Source: Nevskia sp.
Lineage (GTDB): Bacteria; Pseudomonadota; Gammaproteobacteria; Nevskiales; Nevskiaceae
DNA: 44,197 nt
Assembly: GCA_030694365.1 (NCBI GenBank)
Contig: JAUXYM010000014.1
Span: 1-44,197 of the forward strand
Direction: 5' to 3'
Position numbers and translations under genes: made by a program. Shown piece by piece: positions 8,736 to 17,653 of this stretch; the first letter of the stretch is position 1; every line of letters begins with the position of its first letter. The notes under the pieces are model-generated. The model saw only the letters and a program-made list of their open reading frames with translations. It was not told where the DNA came from and ran no database searches.

Positions 8736-9497
8736 ATCGACAGCGCGAAGTCGGCGTTCGACAGCCTCAAGGGCATCTTCACCGACAACGGCGACTGGAT
8801 CAGCGCCGCGCTGGCCGACATCGGCGAACACGCCGGCACGCCGGCGGAAACGACACTGGTGGCGCTGCTCGGCGGTTGCGACTCGCTGGCCTTCCGGCTG
8901 CGCGTGGCGCAATCGCATCTGCGCAACGACATGCTGCCCTCGTACTGGTCGGAATCGATCCTGATCGAGCGCGGCAAGGCCGGCATCGCCAAGGCGCATG
9001 CGATCCACGTGCCGCTGATGCAGCCGGAAGCTGCTGACTATCCGACCCGGCGCAACGGCGTGGTCCGGCGTCCGCTGAGCGATTTCGACGCTGCCGCGCG
9101 CTGGCCGAACATCGCGATCTTCGCGCTGCCAGTGCCACAGGCGCAGCTACTGGCGCGCATCGACGCGTTCAGCAAATCGCGCTCGACGCTCGATGCGCTG
9201 GAGCACGCGCTGCGCTGGCTGTCGTTCTCCTGGGGCGTGGCGCGCACGCCGAACCCGCTGCACGACAACTACGGCCTGCCGTCGGCCTGCCTGCTGGAAA
9301 CCGCGTTCGCCGCCGAAGGCATCGACCTGACGCCGGGGCTGGAATCGCGCGCCTCCTGCCCGGAAGCGATCTGGGTGTCGGCGCGCTACTGGCAGGACTA
9401 CTTCGAGACCTTCCATCACCAGCCCCTGGTTGGCCGCTGGACCGCACCGCACCGCTATCCGATCGACGAACCATCGGGCACGACGCGCCGCCGCTGA
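8736..9497 (+). pseudogene. 3' part of an unidentified gene, possibly permuted papain-like
   Basis: An open frame of about 253 residues with no start codon of its own; it directly follows the truncated PhoD-like gene in a different frame. Good codon use runs from about 8736 (FIDSAKSAFDSLKGIFTDNG) to the stop at 9497. The middle and end (ERGKAGIAKAHAIHVPL, GVVRRPLSDF, then GLPSACLLETAFAAEGIDLTP) resemble in layout the YiiX/YaeF-type permuted NlpC/P60 hydrolases, with a His in the first block and a Cys in SACLLE as candidate catalytic residues. That assignment is tentative. The simplest reading is the 3' end of a neighbouring gene fused to phoD-like sequence by a deletion. Confidence 0.5.
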
Positions 9498-9516
9498 TGC
9501 CTGCTCGGGCCTGATA

Positions 9517-9538
9517 GCGGAAGCGCGGCCTCTTCCGC
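9517..9538. terminator. Hairpin between convergent genes
   Basis: A perfect 7-bp stem GCGGAAG (9517-9523) / CTTCCGC (9532-9538) with an 8-nt loop, in the 70-bp gap between two convergent genes. No T-run follows on either strand, so it is a weak terminator candidate. Confidence 0.35.
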
Positions 9539-9567
9539 CAGCCGTCAATGCCGAGCCTGGGCCGGCG

Positions 9568-11259
9568 TCAGGGCGCAAACGCCGGCGGATTTGCCTTCGG
9601 CGCGCTCTGGCTGCCGCGCCGCAGATGGTTCTCGCCCCGGTTGGTCTGCAGTGCCGTCGCGAAGCTCTGGCCGCGCGAGCGCTTGTCGACGGTGTCGACG
9701 TACCACCACTCGTTGCTGACCCGTTGCGGGGTGATGTCGAGCAGCATGTAACCGCGCTGGCTCAGGTTGATGTACTTGAAGTGCGGGTTGTTGAGGCGCA
9801 GCACCGGCACCAGCGCCTGCAGGCCATCGAGCCCCGACGAGGTGATCGAGGTGCAGACGAATTCCACCGCCAGTGAACCCAGACCGGTCAGTGCGTTGTA
9901 GCCGCCGAAACGGCCGCCGAGCAGCTTGTTCGGGTCCGGCGTCAGATCGGCCCCCCAGGAGCAGTGGATGTCGCCGGTCAGCACCACGACGTTGTCGACC
10001 GGATCGTTGTTGCGGTCGCCGGCGAGCGTGTTGAAGATGCGCTCGCGACGCGGGCTGTAGCCGTCCCACTGGTCGACGTTCAGGAACTGGCTGAGCTTGC
10101 TCGCGTTCGGCAGACCCAGCACTTTCAGCTGCGCGAACATCACGCCCTGGCCGATCAGCTTCCACTTGTTCTGCGGTGCGCGGCGCAAGCCGGTGATCAG
10201 CCAGTCTTCCTGGTTCAGACCCAGCAACTGGCGACGCGGATCGGTGTACGGGCCGGTCTGCAGGAACACGCCGAGCCCGGCTTCCGGCAGCAGGGGCACC
10301 TGCGGCTGAATCTGTTCGGCGCGGGCACCGACACGCTCTTCGAGCATGTACAGATCGGCCAGATTGCCGATCGAGAACGAGCGGTTGTTGCGGCGCAGGT
10401 CGTTGGCGTCCGGCACCCGGGTCGGCATCCACTCGTAATAGGCCTGCAGCGCGCCAGCGACGCGCGTCGCCCAGTCGCCCTCAGTCTCCGGCTGATGGTT
10501 TTCGGCACCACCGGACCAAGCGTTGTTGGCGAACTCGTGGTCGTCCCAGATGGCAATGATCGGATGCTGGCGGTGCAGCGCCTGCAGCTCCGGCTCGCGC
10601 TTGTATTGGCCATGGCGCTGGCGGTAATCGGCCAGGCTCAGGATCTCGTGCGCCGGTTCGTAGTTGCGGGCGCTGCCATAGTCGCCATTGCCGTATTCGT
10701 AGATGTAATCGCCAAGATGAATGACAAAATCGAGATCGGCGCGCTCGGCAATCCGCTCGTAAGCGTTGAAGTAGCCGTGCGCCAGGCTGGCGCAGGAGGC
10801 GACGGCGATCCGCAAGCGGTCGATATTGCCGACCGGCAGCGTCCGGGTCCGGCCGACCGGCGACAGCAGCGCACCAACGTTGAAGCGGTAGTAGTAGGTC
10901 CGCCCGGCTTCGAGGCCGGCGACGTCGACCTTCACCGTGTAGTCGCGGCTGGCATCGGTGATCACGGCACCGGTCTGCACGATGACGCTCAAGCCCGGTT
11001 CGGTGGCGACCAGGTAGTTGACCGTGACCGGCCCGGCATTCGGTGTGGTGATGCGGGTCCACAGGATCACCCGATCCTTCAGCGGATCGCCACTGGCCAC
11101 ACCATGCACGAACGACAAAGTGGTAGCAGCGACGGCGACGTTGCCGTGCTCCGACAGCAGCGGCAGCGCGCTGGCCGCCAGGCCGGCAGCAGCGGATTTC
11201 AGGAAATTGCGGCGATCGATGCCCGCGCGCTTCGGCTTGCGGCGACGTTGCTGGCCCAT
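9568..11259 (-). CDS. phoD: Alkaline phosphatase D (PhoD), Tat-exported
   Basis: A 563-residue phosphodiesterase/alkaline phosphatase of the PhoD family, predicted to hydrolyse phosphate esters in the periplasm or outside the cell. A twin-arginine signal (DRRNFLKSAAAGLAASALPLL, Arg16-Arg17) leads the protein. A PhoD N-terminal domain (SFVHGVASGDPLKDRVILWTR) follows. The metallophosphatase core shows CASLAHGYFNAY, HLGDYIYEYG, IWDDHEFANN and VVVLTGDIHCSWGADL, so all metal-ligand motifs are present. A good ribosome binding site, GAGGAGAG, precedes ATG 11259. PhoD genes are often phosphate-starvation regulated; no Pho box was identified. It is convergent with the broken PhoD-like locus. Confidence 0.95.
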   Translation of the reverse strand: MGQQRRRKPKRAGIDRRNFLKSAAAGLAASALPLLSEHGNVAVAATTLSFVHGVASGDPLKDRVILWTRITTPNAGPVTVNYLVATEPGLSVIVQTGAVITDASRDYTVKVDVAGLEAGRTYYYRFNVGALLSPVGRTRTLPVGNIDRLRIAVASCASLAHGYFNAYERIAERADLDFVIHLGDYIYEYGNGDYGSARNYEPAHEILSLADYRQRHGQYKREPELQALHRQHPIIAIWDDHEFANNAWSGGAENHQPETEGDWATRVAGALQAYYEWMPTRVPDANDLRRNNRSFSIGNLADLYMLEERVGARAEQIQPQVPLLPEAGLGVFLQTGPYTDPRRQLLGLNQEDWLITGLRRAPQNKWKLIGQGVMFAQLKVLGLPNASKLSQFLNVDQWDGYSPRRERIFNTLAGDRNNDPVDNVVVLTGDIHCSWGADLTPDPNKLLGGRFGGYNALTGLGSLAVEFVCTSITSSGLDGLQALVPVLRLNNPHFKYINLSQRGYMLLDITPQRVSNEWWYVDTVDKRSRGQSFATALQTNRGENHLRRGSQSAPKANPPAFAP

Positions 11260-11375
11260 GGCGATACTCTCCTCATCCGGTAGTTATCGGTCTGATTGTT
11301 CGACGTCCCAGTGACAGCGGCGTGACGCGATGCTGCTCGGATCAGATCCGGATCGCCAGCCGACGTCGGCTGCAA

Positions 11376-12197
11376 CTAGCGGCGCAGCCCCTTCTCCTGC
11401 ATCACCATCGCCGCGATCTCCTCGATCGACATGTTCGCGGAGTTCAGGTGCGGGATGTTGTTGCGGCGATAGAGCTGCTCGGCCTGGCGCAGTTCGTAGG
11501 CGCACTGGGCCAGCGAAGCGTATTTCGAGCCCGGCCGGCGCTCGCTGCGCACCTGCTGCAAGCGCTCGGGATCGGACGTCAGGCCAAATAATTTGCTTTG
11601 GAAACTGCGCAGCGCCTTCGGCAGCTTCTGGGTTTCGAGATCGTCCTCGGTCAGCGGGAAATTGGTCGCGAACACCGCATGCTGCAGCGCCAGGTACAGG
11701 GTGGTCGGGGTCTTGCCGCAGCGCGATGGCGCAATCAGGATCACATCGGCCCGGCTCAGATCGCGGACGCTCTGGCCGTCATCGTGTTCCATCGAGAAAT
11801 TCATCGCGTCGATGCGCGCGTTGTAGCGGCCGTGATCGCTCATGCCGTGGGCGCGGCCCTGAGCGTGAGTCGACTTGACCCCCAGTTCCGCCTCGATCGG
11901 CGCGATGAAAGTATCGAACAGGTCGAGGAACATCGCGCTCGCGGTTCTGATGATCGCGCGCACCTCGTCGTTGACCGTGGTGCTGAACACGATCGGTCGC
12001 CGGATTTCCGTGGCCGACACGTGATTGATATAGTCCACGGTCACGCGGGCCTTGTCGGTCGAGTTGATGAACGGCAGCGTGACTTTTTTGAACTCGACAC
12101 CTTCGAACTGCGTCAGCAGCGTCCCGCCCAGCGTTTCGGCGGTGATGCCGGTGCCGTCGGACACGAAGAACACGATGCGCTGCGCACTATCGTTCAC
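11376..12197 (-). CDS. ppsR: PEP synthase regulatory protein (bifunctional kinase/phosphorylase, DUF299)
   Basis: A 273-residue cytoplasmic enzyme that inactivates PEP synthase by ADP-dependent phosphorylation of a threonine next to the catalytic histidine, and reverses this by phosphorolysis. The N-terminal FFVSDGTGITAETLG and the P-loop-like APSRCGKTPTTLYLA (about 156-170) are the family signatures. The C-terminal NIPHLNSANMSIEEIA is also typical. Translation starts at a GTG (12197); no ATG fits the conserved N-terminus. Its target ppsA lies 0.4 kb away on the opposite strand, with an SMR gene inserted between them. Confidence 0.95.
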   Translation of the reverse strand: MNDSAQRIVFFVSDGTGITAETLGGTLLTQFEGVEFKKVTLPFINSTDKARVTVDYINHVSATEIRRPIVFSTTVNDEVRAIIRTASAMFLDLFDTFIAPIEAELGVKSTHAQGRAHGMSDHGRYNARIDAMNFSMEHDDGQSVRDLSRADVILIAPSRCGKTPTTLYLALQHAVFATNFPLTEDDLETQKLPKALRSFQSKLFGLTSDPERLQQVRSERRPGSKYASLAQCAYELRQAEQLYRRNNIPHLNSANMSIEEIAAMVMQEKGLRR

Positions 12198-12236
12198 GCG
12201 CAGCAGCCTCCCCTACCCGAATCCCTGTTCCTTGCC

Positions 12237-12557
12237 ATGTCCTGGTTTTATCTCGTTATTGCCGGCCTGCTGGAAATCGGTTTCACGACCGCCCTGAAGA
12301 TGTCGAACGGCTTCTCGCTCGAGCGGCCGAAATATATCCTCGTTTTCACCGCCTTCGCGCTGGCCAGCTTTTTCCTGCTCAACCTGGCGATGCGCACCAT
12401 CTCGCTCGGCACGGCTTATGCAGTCTGGACCGGCATTGGCGCGGCCGGCACTGCGGTGGTCGGTGCCTGGTTCTTTCACGACACCCTGACCGGCCTGCAG
12501 ATATTCTTTCTCTGCCTGCTGATCGCCTCGATCATCGGGCTCAAGTTGGTATCCTGA
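12237..12557 (+). CDS. Small multidrug resistance (SMR) family exporter
   Basis: A 106-residue, four-helix membrane protein of the SMR family, which works as an antiparallel dimer. Glu13 is the proton/substrate-coupling residue. [14 protein letters not shown] (58-71) is the SMR signature with the Tyr and Trp of the binding site. The overall sequence is closest to the SugE/Gdx guanidinium-exporter subtype, but the helix-1 motif reads [11 protein letters not shown]: the Trp at position 16 of Gdx proteins is Phe, and the TT dipeptide resembles the EmrE (Qac) subtype. Substrate is therefore uncertain. It lies 39 bp from the divergent ppsR start and 46 bp before ppsA, leaving no room for a guanidine riboswitch. 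Confidence 0.88.
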   Translation: MSWFYLVIAGLLEIGFTTALKMSNGFSLERPKYILVFTAFALASFFLLNLAMRTISLGTAYAVWTGIGAAGTAVVGAWFFHDTLTGLQIFFLCLLIASIIGLKLVS

Positions 12558-12603
12558 GCCCATAAGTAGTCATCCCTCCCTCATTCAGCAGGAATTCCGG
12601 CAA

Positions 12604-14976
12604 ATGGCGATCCCGACGGTACTCTGGTTCAAGCAGCTGGGCATGCACGATGTCGAGCTGGTCGGAGGCAAGAATTCCTCGCTCGGCGAGATGATCCAGC
12701 ATCTGACTAAGCTAGGCGTGTCGGTGCCTGACGGCTTCGCGACGACGGCCGAGGCCTATCGCGAATTCCTTGCCTATGAAGGCCTGGCTGATCGCATCAA
12801 CGCCCAGCTCGATGCGCTGGATGTCGACGACGTGGTCAAGCTCGCCAAGGTCGGCAAGGCGATCCGCGAGGCGGTGATGCAGGCGCCGTTCCCGCAGGCG
12901 CTGGAAGCCGAGATTCGCACCGCCTATGAGCGGCTGCTGGCCGAAGCCGGCGTCGAGATTTCGGTCGCCGTGCGCTCGTCGGCGACTGCCGAGGATCTGC
13001 CCGACGCCTCGTTCGCCGGCCAGCAGGAAACCTTCCTCAACGTCCGCGGCATCGACGACGTACTGGCGAAGATGAAGGAAGTATTCGCGTCCCTGTTCAA
13101 TGACCGTGCGATCGCCTACCGCGTGCACAAGAACTTCGATCACTCGAAGGTCGCCTTGTCGGCCGGCGTGCAGCGCATGGTCCGCTCGGACCTCGGTTCC
13201 TCCGGCGTAATCTTTACGATGGACACCGAATCCGGCTTCCGCGATGCGGTGTTCATCACCTCCAGCTACGGCCTCGGCGAAGCCGTGGTTCAGGGCGCGG
13301 TGAACCCGGACGAGTTCTACGTCTACAAGCCTTCGCTGGCGGCCAAGCGTCCGGCGATCCTGAAGCGCGGCCTCGGCGAAAAGGCCAAGAAGATGGTCTA
13401 TGCCGACCCGGCGGGTGGCAAGGCCGTCGAATTCACCGCCGTCGCCGACGCCGATCGCCGCAAGTTCTCGCTGACCGATGCGCAGATCACTGCGCTCGCC
13501 GAGCAGGCGATGATCATCGAGACCCACTACCAGCGGCCGATGGACATCGAATGGGGCCTCGATGGCGCCGACGGCAAGCTGTACATCCTGCAGGCGCGCC
13601 CGGAAACGGTGCAGTCGCGCGCCGGCGGCAGCCGTTTGCGCCGCTACAAGCTGAAGTCCAAGGGCAAGGTGCTGATCGAGGGCCGCGCCATTGGCCAGAA
13701 GATCGGTGCCGGCAGGGTCCGCTTCCTGCAGTCGATCGACCAGATGGAACGCGTGCAGCCTGGCGACGTGCTGGTCACCGACATGACCGATCCCGATTGG
13801 GAACCGGTGATGAAGCGCGCCAGCGCCATCGTCACCAACCGCGGCGGCCGTACCTGCCACGCGGCGATCATCGCCCGCGAGCTCGGCATCCCGGCGGTGG
13901 TTGGCACCGGCAACGCGACGACCGTGCTGAAGGACGGCACCGAAGTGACGGTGAGCTGCGCCGAAGGTGACACCGGTTTCGTCTATGCCGGCCATGTCGA
14001 TTACGCGATCGATGAGATCGAGCTCGACAAGATGCCGGAGATTCCGGTCAAGATCATGATGAACGTCGGCACGCCGGAGCAGGCGTTCGACTTCGCGTCG
14101 CTGCCGCACAAGGGCGTCGGCCTCGCCCGTCTGGAATTCATCGTCAACCGCCAGATCGGCATCCATCCGCAGGCGCTGCTGGAACTCGACAAGCAGCCGG
14201 CCGATGTGCGCCGGATCATCGATCAGATGATTTCCGCGTACCCGTCGGCGGTCGATTACTTCTGGATGCGCATGGCCGAAGGCATCGCGATGATCGCGGC
14301 GGCGTTCGCGCCGGAGCCGGTGATCGTGCGCCTGTCCGACTTCAAGTCGAACGAGTACGCGAATCTGGTCGCCGGCTCGCGCTACGAGCCGCACGAAGAA
14401 AATCCGATGCTCGGCTTCCGCGGTGCTTCGCGCTATATCTCGAAGGACTTCCGTCCCTGCTTCGATCTCGAATGCAAGGCGCTGAAGTACGTCCGCGACG
14501 AGATGGGCCTGAGTAATGTCCAGGTCATGGTGCCGTTCGTGCGCACCTTGGCCGAAGCCAAGGGCGTGTCGGACATCCTCGCCGAGAACGGCATGGCGCG
14601 CGGCGTCAACGGCTTGAAGCTGATCATGATGTGCGAACTGCCCTCGAACGCCGTGATGGCCGACGAGTTCCTCGAATACTTCGACGGCTTCTCGATCGGC
14701 TCCAACGACATGACCCAGCTGACCCTCGGCCTGGATCGTGATTCCGGCCTGGTGGCAGCCGGTTTCGACGAGCGCGATCCGGCCGTCAAGAAGATGCTGA
14801 GCATGGCAATCAGCGCCTGCAAACGCGCCAACAAGTACGTCGGCATCTGCGGTCAGGGTCCGAGCGACCATCCGGACCTCGCCATGTGGCTACTTGAACA
14901 AGGCATCGAATCGATGAGCCTGAACCCGGATACGGTGGTCGAAACCTGGCTGTTCCTGGCGGGTCAGAAAGCCTAG
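12604..14976 (+). CDS. ppsA: Phosphoenolpyruvate synthase
   Basis: Makes PEP from pyruvate with conversion of ATP to AMP and phosphate (EC 2.7.9.2), the entry step of gluconeogenesis from three-carbon substrates. The 790-residue length matches the family. The N-terminal ATP-grasp domain shows [11 protein letters not shown] and [20 protein letters not shown]. The swivelling phosphohistidine domain has [15 protein letters not shown] with His419, and Thr417 as the expected PpsR target. The C-terminal TIM barrel has [21 protein letters not shown] and the catalytic-Cys motif [18 protein letters not shown] precedes the ATG. Likely regulated at protein level by the adjacent ppsR product. Confidence 0.98.
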   Translation: MAIPTVLWFKQLGMHDVELVGGKNSSLGEMIQHLTKLGVSVPDGFATTAEAYREFLAYEGLADRINAQLDALDVDDVVKLAKVGKAIREAVMQAPFPQALEAEIRTAYERLLAEAGVEISVAVRSSATAEDLPDASFAGQQETFLNVRGIDDVLAKMKEVFASLFNDRAIAYRVHKNFDHSKVALSAGVQRMVRSDLGSSGVIFTMDTESGFRDAVFITSSYGLGEAVVQGAVNPDEFYVYKPSLAAKRPAILKRGLGEKAKKMVYADPAGGKAVEFTAVADADRRKFSLTDAQITALAEQAMIIETHYQRPMDIEWGLDGADGKLYILQARPETVQSRAGGSRLRRYKLKSKGKVLIEGRAIGQKIGAGRVRFLQSIDQMERVQPGDVLVTDMTDPDWEPVMKRASAIVTNRGGRTCHAAIIARELGIPAVVGTGNATTVLKDGTEVTVSCAEGDTGFVYAGHVDYAIDEIELDKMPEIPVKIMMNVGTPEQAFDFASLPHKGVGLARLEFIVNRQIGIHPQALLELDKQPADVRRIIDQMISAYPSAVDYFWMRMAEGIAMIAAAFAPEPVIVRLSDFKSNEYANLVAGSRYEPHEENPMLGFRGASRYISKDFRPCFDLECKALKYVRDEMGLSNVQVMVPFVRTLAEAKGVSDILAENGMARGVNGLKLIMMCELPSNAVMADEFLEYFDGFSIGSNDMTQLTLGLDRDSGLVAAGFDERDPAVKKMLSMAISACKRANKYVGICGQGPSDHPDLAMWLLEQGIESMSLNPDTVVETWLFLAGQKA

Positions 14977-14980
14977 GGAG

Positions 14981-15006
14981 GACTGCCCGATCGCCGCGCG
15001 GCAGTC
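14981..15006 (+). terminator. Hairpin after ppsA
   Basis: Perfect 7-bp arms GACTGCC (14981-14987) and GGCAGTC (15000-15006) flank a GC-rich 12-nt loop, five bases after the ppsA stop. There is no T-run, so it may be an attenuating or mRNA-protecting hairpin and not a true terminator. Confidence 0.35.
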
Positions 15007-15013
15007 GCTGGCG

Positions 15014-15661
15014 ATGAGGAGCGGCGGGTGGTTGTGCGGCCTGTTGCTGGCGGCGGCCTTGTTGCTGGCAGCCACGGCGCTGGCCGACAGTACACCCGGC
15101 CGTTTCGATTACTACCTGCTGAGCCTGTCGTGGTCGCCGGAGTACTGCGCGAAATCCCACCGCGATGACGAGCAGCAATGCGCACACCCCTACGCCTTCG
15201 TCGCTCACGGCCTGTGGCCGCAGGATGAGCAGGGTTGGCCATCGGATTGCCCGTCCAGGGAGCGAGTACCCGATGCGACGATCGAGCGCCTGCTGCCGAT
15301 GATGCCGAACCGTGGCCTGATCATCCACGAGTGGCACCGACACGGCAGCTGCAGCGGCCTGCACGCCGATGCTTATTTTTCAATGGTCGAACAGGCGTAT
15401 CACGCGATCACCATTCCGGCGCGCTATCAGCGGCTGAGCGCCGCCTTGAGCATCAGTCTGGCTGAACTGCGCCGCGATCTGCTGGCGGCCAATCCGGCGA
15501 TAACAAGAGGGGCGCTGATCTTGCAGTGCTCGGGCCGTTACCTGCAGGAAGTGCGCATCTGTCTCGACCGCGAACTGCAGCCGCGCACCTGCAGCAGCGA
15601 ACAGCGCGACCGTTGCGGCGAGCGGGTGCTGCTGCGGCCGGTGCGGACCGGCGCTCGCTGA
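15014..15661 (+). CDS. Ribonuclease T2 family protein, secreted
   Basis: A 215-residue precursor with a signal peptide (hydrophobic CGLLLAAALLLAATALA, probable cleavage after Ala24). The mature part belongs to the RNase T2/RNase I family, periplasmic or secreted endoribonucleases that cut RNA through 2',3'-cyclic phosphates. Both catalytic segments are present: CAS I HGLWPQ (65-70) and CAS II HEWHRHGSC (105-113), giving His65, His105, Glu106 and His110. Several cysteines suggest disulfides. It follows ppsA by 37 bp and converges on the sensor kinase gene with only 4 bp between stops. ATG 15014 is used because it gives a complete signal peptide. Confidence 0.93.
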   Translation: MRSGGWLCGLLLAAALLLAATALADSTPGRFDYYLLSLSWSPEYCAKSHRDDEQQCAHPYAFVAHGLWPQDEQGWPSDCPSRERVPDATIERLLPMMPNRGLIIHEWHRHGSCSGLHADAYFSMVEQAYHAITIPARYQRLSAALSISLAELRRDLLAANPAITRGALILQCSGRYLQEVRICLDRELQPRTCSSEQRDRCGERVLLRPVRTGAR

Positions 15662-15665
15662 TCGA

Positions 15666-16880
15666 TCAGGCCAGCCCTTCTGCCCCTCGCGCGGCATCGT
15701 CCGGTTCGACAGGCAATGACCGCTGCTCGGCAATCGTGACCGGCATGCGCAGATGGAACTGGCTGCCGCTATCGTCCGAGGTCGCAGTGATATCGCCGCC
15801 GTGATAAGCCGCGATCTTGCGGCAGATCGCCAGGCCGATGCCGGTGCCTTCGTAGGTTTCCGCGCCGTGCAAACGCCGGAAGATGGCGAAGACCTTGTCG
15901 AGCTGGTCAGCCGGAATGCCGATGCCGTTGTCGGCCACGTTGAGCAGCCAATGATCGCCGTCGCGCTCGATCGAGATACTGATACTCGGCCGTACCTCCG
16001 GTTTCTGGAACTTGATCGCGTTGCCAATCAGGTTCTGCAGCAACTGCACCAGCAGGCCGTGATTGGCTTCGATCTCGGGCAAGGTGCCGAAGGCGATATC
16101 GGCACTGCTGCGGTCGATCTCCGCCTTCAGATTTTTCAGCGCTTCGATGATCGTTTCGGCAAGCGGGCGGCGGGTAATCGCTGCCGCATCGGCGCGGCCG
16201 ACGCGCGACAGCAACAGCAGATCCTTGATCAAGAGCTGCATCTGCCGCGCACCCTTGTCGATGTAGTCGAGGAACTCGACCGCTTCGCCCGGCAACTGGT
16301 CCCGATGGCGAAGACTGAGCAACTGCGAGAACCCGGAGATGGTCCGCAGCGGGGCCTGCAGATCGTGCGAGGTGATGTAGGCGAACTGTTCGAGCTCCTT
16401 GACCGCGCGATTGAGATTGGCAAGCGAGCGGCGCAGTTCTTCCTCGGCCAGTTCGCGCGAAGCGATTTCCTCTCGGAGCCGCTGGTTGGCTTCGGCCAGT
16501 TCTTCCGGCGAGCGCATCGCCAGCAGCTTCGGCACCAGCGGAATGATCGCGATCGCAGTGGCCAGCGATACCGCAGCGGTCAGCGCTTTCTCGATGCCCT
16601 GCAGGTAGTAGATCGGCTGCCAGATGGTGACGATGCCGAGGATGTGACTGAGCCCGCACAGCACGATGAACGCGGCGAACAGCGCAATCGCCCAGCCGAA
16701 CGACAGCGGCGCACGCCGGCGCGCGATGAACCACAGCAGCGCCGCCGGAATCATCAGATAGGCGATCGCAATGACGGTATCCGAAGCGACGTGCAGCCAG
16801 ATCAGATCCGGCCGCAACTGGAAGCAGACGCCGTGCGGCAGCAGGCCGCTCGACAGGCCGGCAGCGAAGCTCAGGCTCAT
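15666..16880 (-). CDS. Sensor histidine kinase with ethylene-receptor-type membrane domain
   Basis: A 404-residue membrane histidine kinase. Residues ~24-120 hold three helices matching the copper/ethylene-binding domain of plant ETR1 and cyanobacterial SynEtr1: SD (Asp34), AYLMIP (Tyr41, Ile44, Pro45) and FIVLCGLSHI (Ile72, Cys75, His79). These align with ETR1 Asp25, Tyr32, Ile35, Pro36, Ile62, Cys65 and His69. A coiled coil (~123-165) leads to the dimerisation domain with phospho-acceptor His172 (ITSHDLQAP). The ATPase domain has the N-box QNLIGNAIKF, DNGIGIP at 318 and EGTGIGLA at 344. There is no GAF domain, unlike plant receptors. It follows the response regulator gene by 22 bp and is probably cotranscribed. 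Ethylene as signal is an inference. Confidence 0.9.
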   Translation of the reverse strand: MSLSFAAGLSSGLLPHGVCFQLRPDLIWLHVASDTVIAIAYLMIPAALLWFIARRRAPLSFGWAIALFAAFIVLCGLSHILGIVTIWQPIYYLQGIEKALTAAVSLATAIAIIPLVPKLLAMRSPEELAEANQRLREEIASRELAEEELRRSLANLNRAVKELEQFAYITSHDLQAPLRTISGFSQLLSLRHRDQLPGEAVEFLDYIDKGARQMQLLIKDLLLLSRVGRADAAAITRRPLAETIIEALKNLKAEIDRSSADIAFGTLPEIEANHGLLVQLLQNLIGNAIKFQKPEVRPSISISIERDGDHWLLNVADNGIGIPADQLDKVFAIFRRLHGAETYEGTGIGLAICRKIAAYHGGDITATSDDSGSQFHLRMPVTIAEQRSLPVEPDDAARGAEGLA

Positions 16881-16902
16881 GACTCAGTCAATCCTGCAGC
16901 GT

Positions 16903-17397
16903 TCACTGGTCGTCACCCGGCACGCGGCGCGGCGGCAACACCACCAGGCGCAGCCAGAAATCGCGCAGCGCTTCGGCCAGACGAAAGAACTCGCCGAGAT
17001 CGACCGGCTTCGACAGATAGCAGTTGGCGTGGGCGTCATAGCTGGCAGCGATGTCGCTTTCAGCCGTCGAGGTCGACAGCACCAGTACCGGCGTGCGGCG
17101 CAAGGCCGGGTCAGCCTTGATCGTGCGCAGCACTTCGCGGCCATCCATGCCTGGCAGATTGAGATCGAGCAGCACCAGGTCCGGTGGCCCGCAGCCGGCG
17201 TATTCGCCTTCGCCACGAATCGCCCGCAGCGCTCGCTCGCCATCGCCGGCAATCATCAGCTCATGCGGAAGGCCGGTTTCGCGCAGCACTTCCTGCATCA
17301 GCCGCACGTCGGCAACGCTGTCCTCGACCAGCAGGATCACCGGCACCCTCGTGCTGCCGGTGTTTGGCGAGTGGCTATTGCTGGTGTTCTGGGTCAC
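16903..17397 (-). CDS. Single-domain response regulator (Rcp1-like)
   Basis: A 164-residue CheY-like receiver without an output domain. ILLVEDSVADVRLMQEVL supplies the acidic pair and DLVLLDLNLPGMDG the phospho-acceptor Asp. VLVLSTSTAESD supplies the Ser/Thr and CYLSKPVDL the Lys. The C-terminal EFFRLAEALRDFWLRLVVLPPR is typical of Rcp1-type regulators that pair with phytochrome-like or ethylene-receptor-like kinases. The frame is open to a TTG at 17454, but GTG 17397 has a ribosome binding site (GGAGG 8-9 nt upstream) and is chosen. It is the promoter-proximal gene of a two-gene unit with the sensor kinase. Confidence 0.9.
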   Translation of the reverse strand: MTQNTSNSHSPNTGSTRVPVILLVEDSVADVRLMQEVLRETGLPHELMIAGDGERALRAIRGEGEYAGCGPPDLVLLDLNLPGMDGREVLRTIKADPALRRTPVLVLSTSTAESDIAASYDAHANCYLSKPVDLGEFFRLAEALRDFWLRLVVLPPRRVPGDDQ

Positions 17398-17653
17398 CAG
17401 GCGTTCCTCCACGACCGGCAGTGACGGACGTGGACGGTGGGAGAGGCGGGGCAACGGGCGGCAGGACTAGACATGGTCGAATCTGCGGGCAGGAGCCCGA
17501 ATTGGCACGAGCCATCAATCTACGGCTCGCAACAGAATCGCGGAAGGTTTTCATACCGATGGCAGCAGCTTGCGGACAGACGGCGGCCTCGCGCGCTCCC
17601 GTCTGCTCGGAGGAATCGCTAGACTGCCGCGCTTCGTTTTCCCATCCCTTTCC

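Noticed and set aside
12198..12236. Possible guanidine riboswitch before the SugE-like gene
   Set aside because: Only 39 bp separate it from the divergent ppsR start; no room and no ykkC-like sequence.
12712..14871. 719-codon minus-strand frame opposite ppsA
   Set aside because: Antisense shadow of a highly conserved gene; no family resemblance and low-complexity composition.
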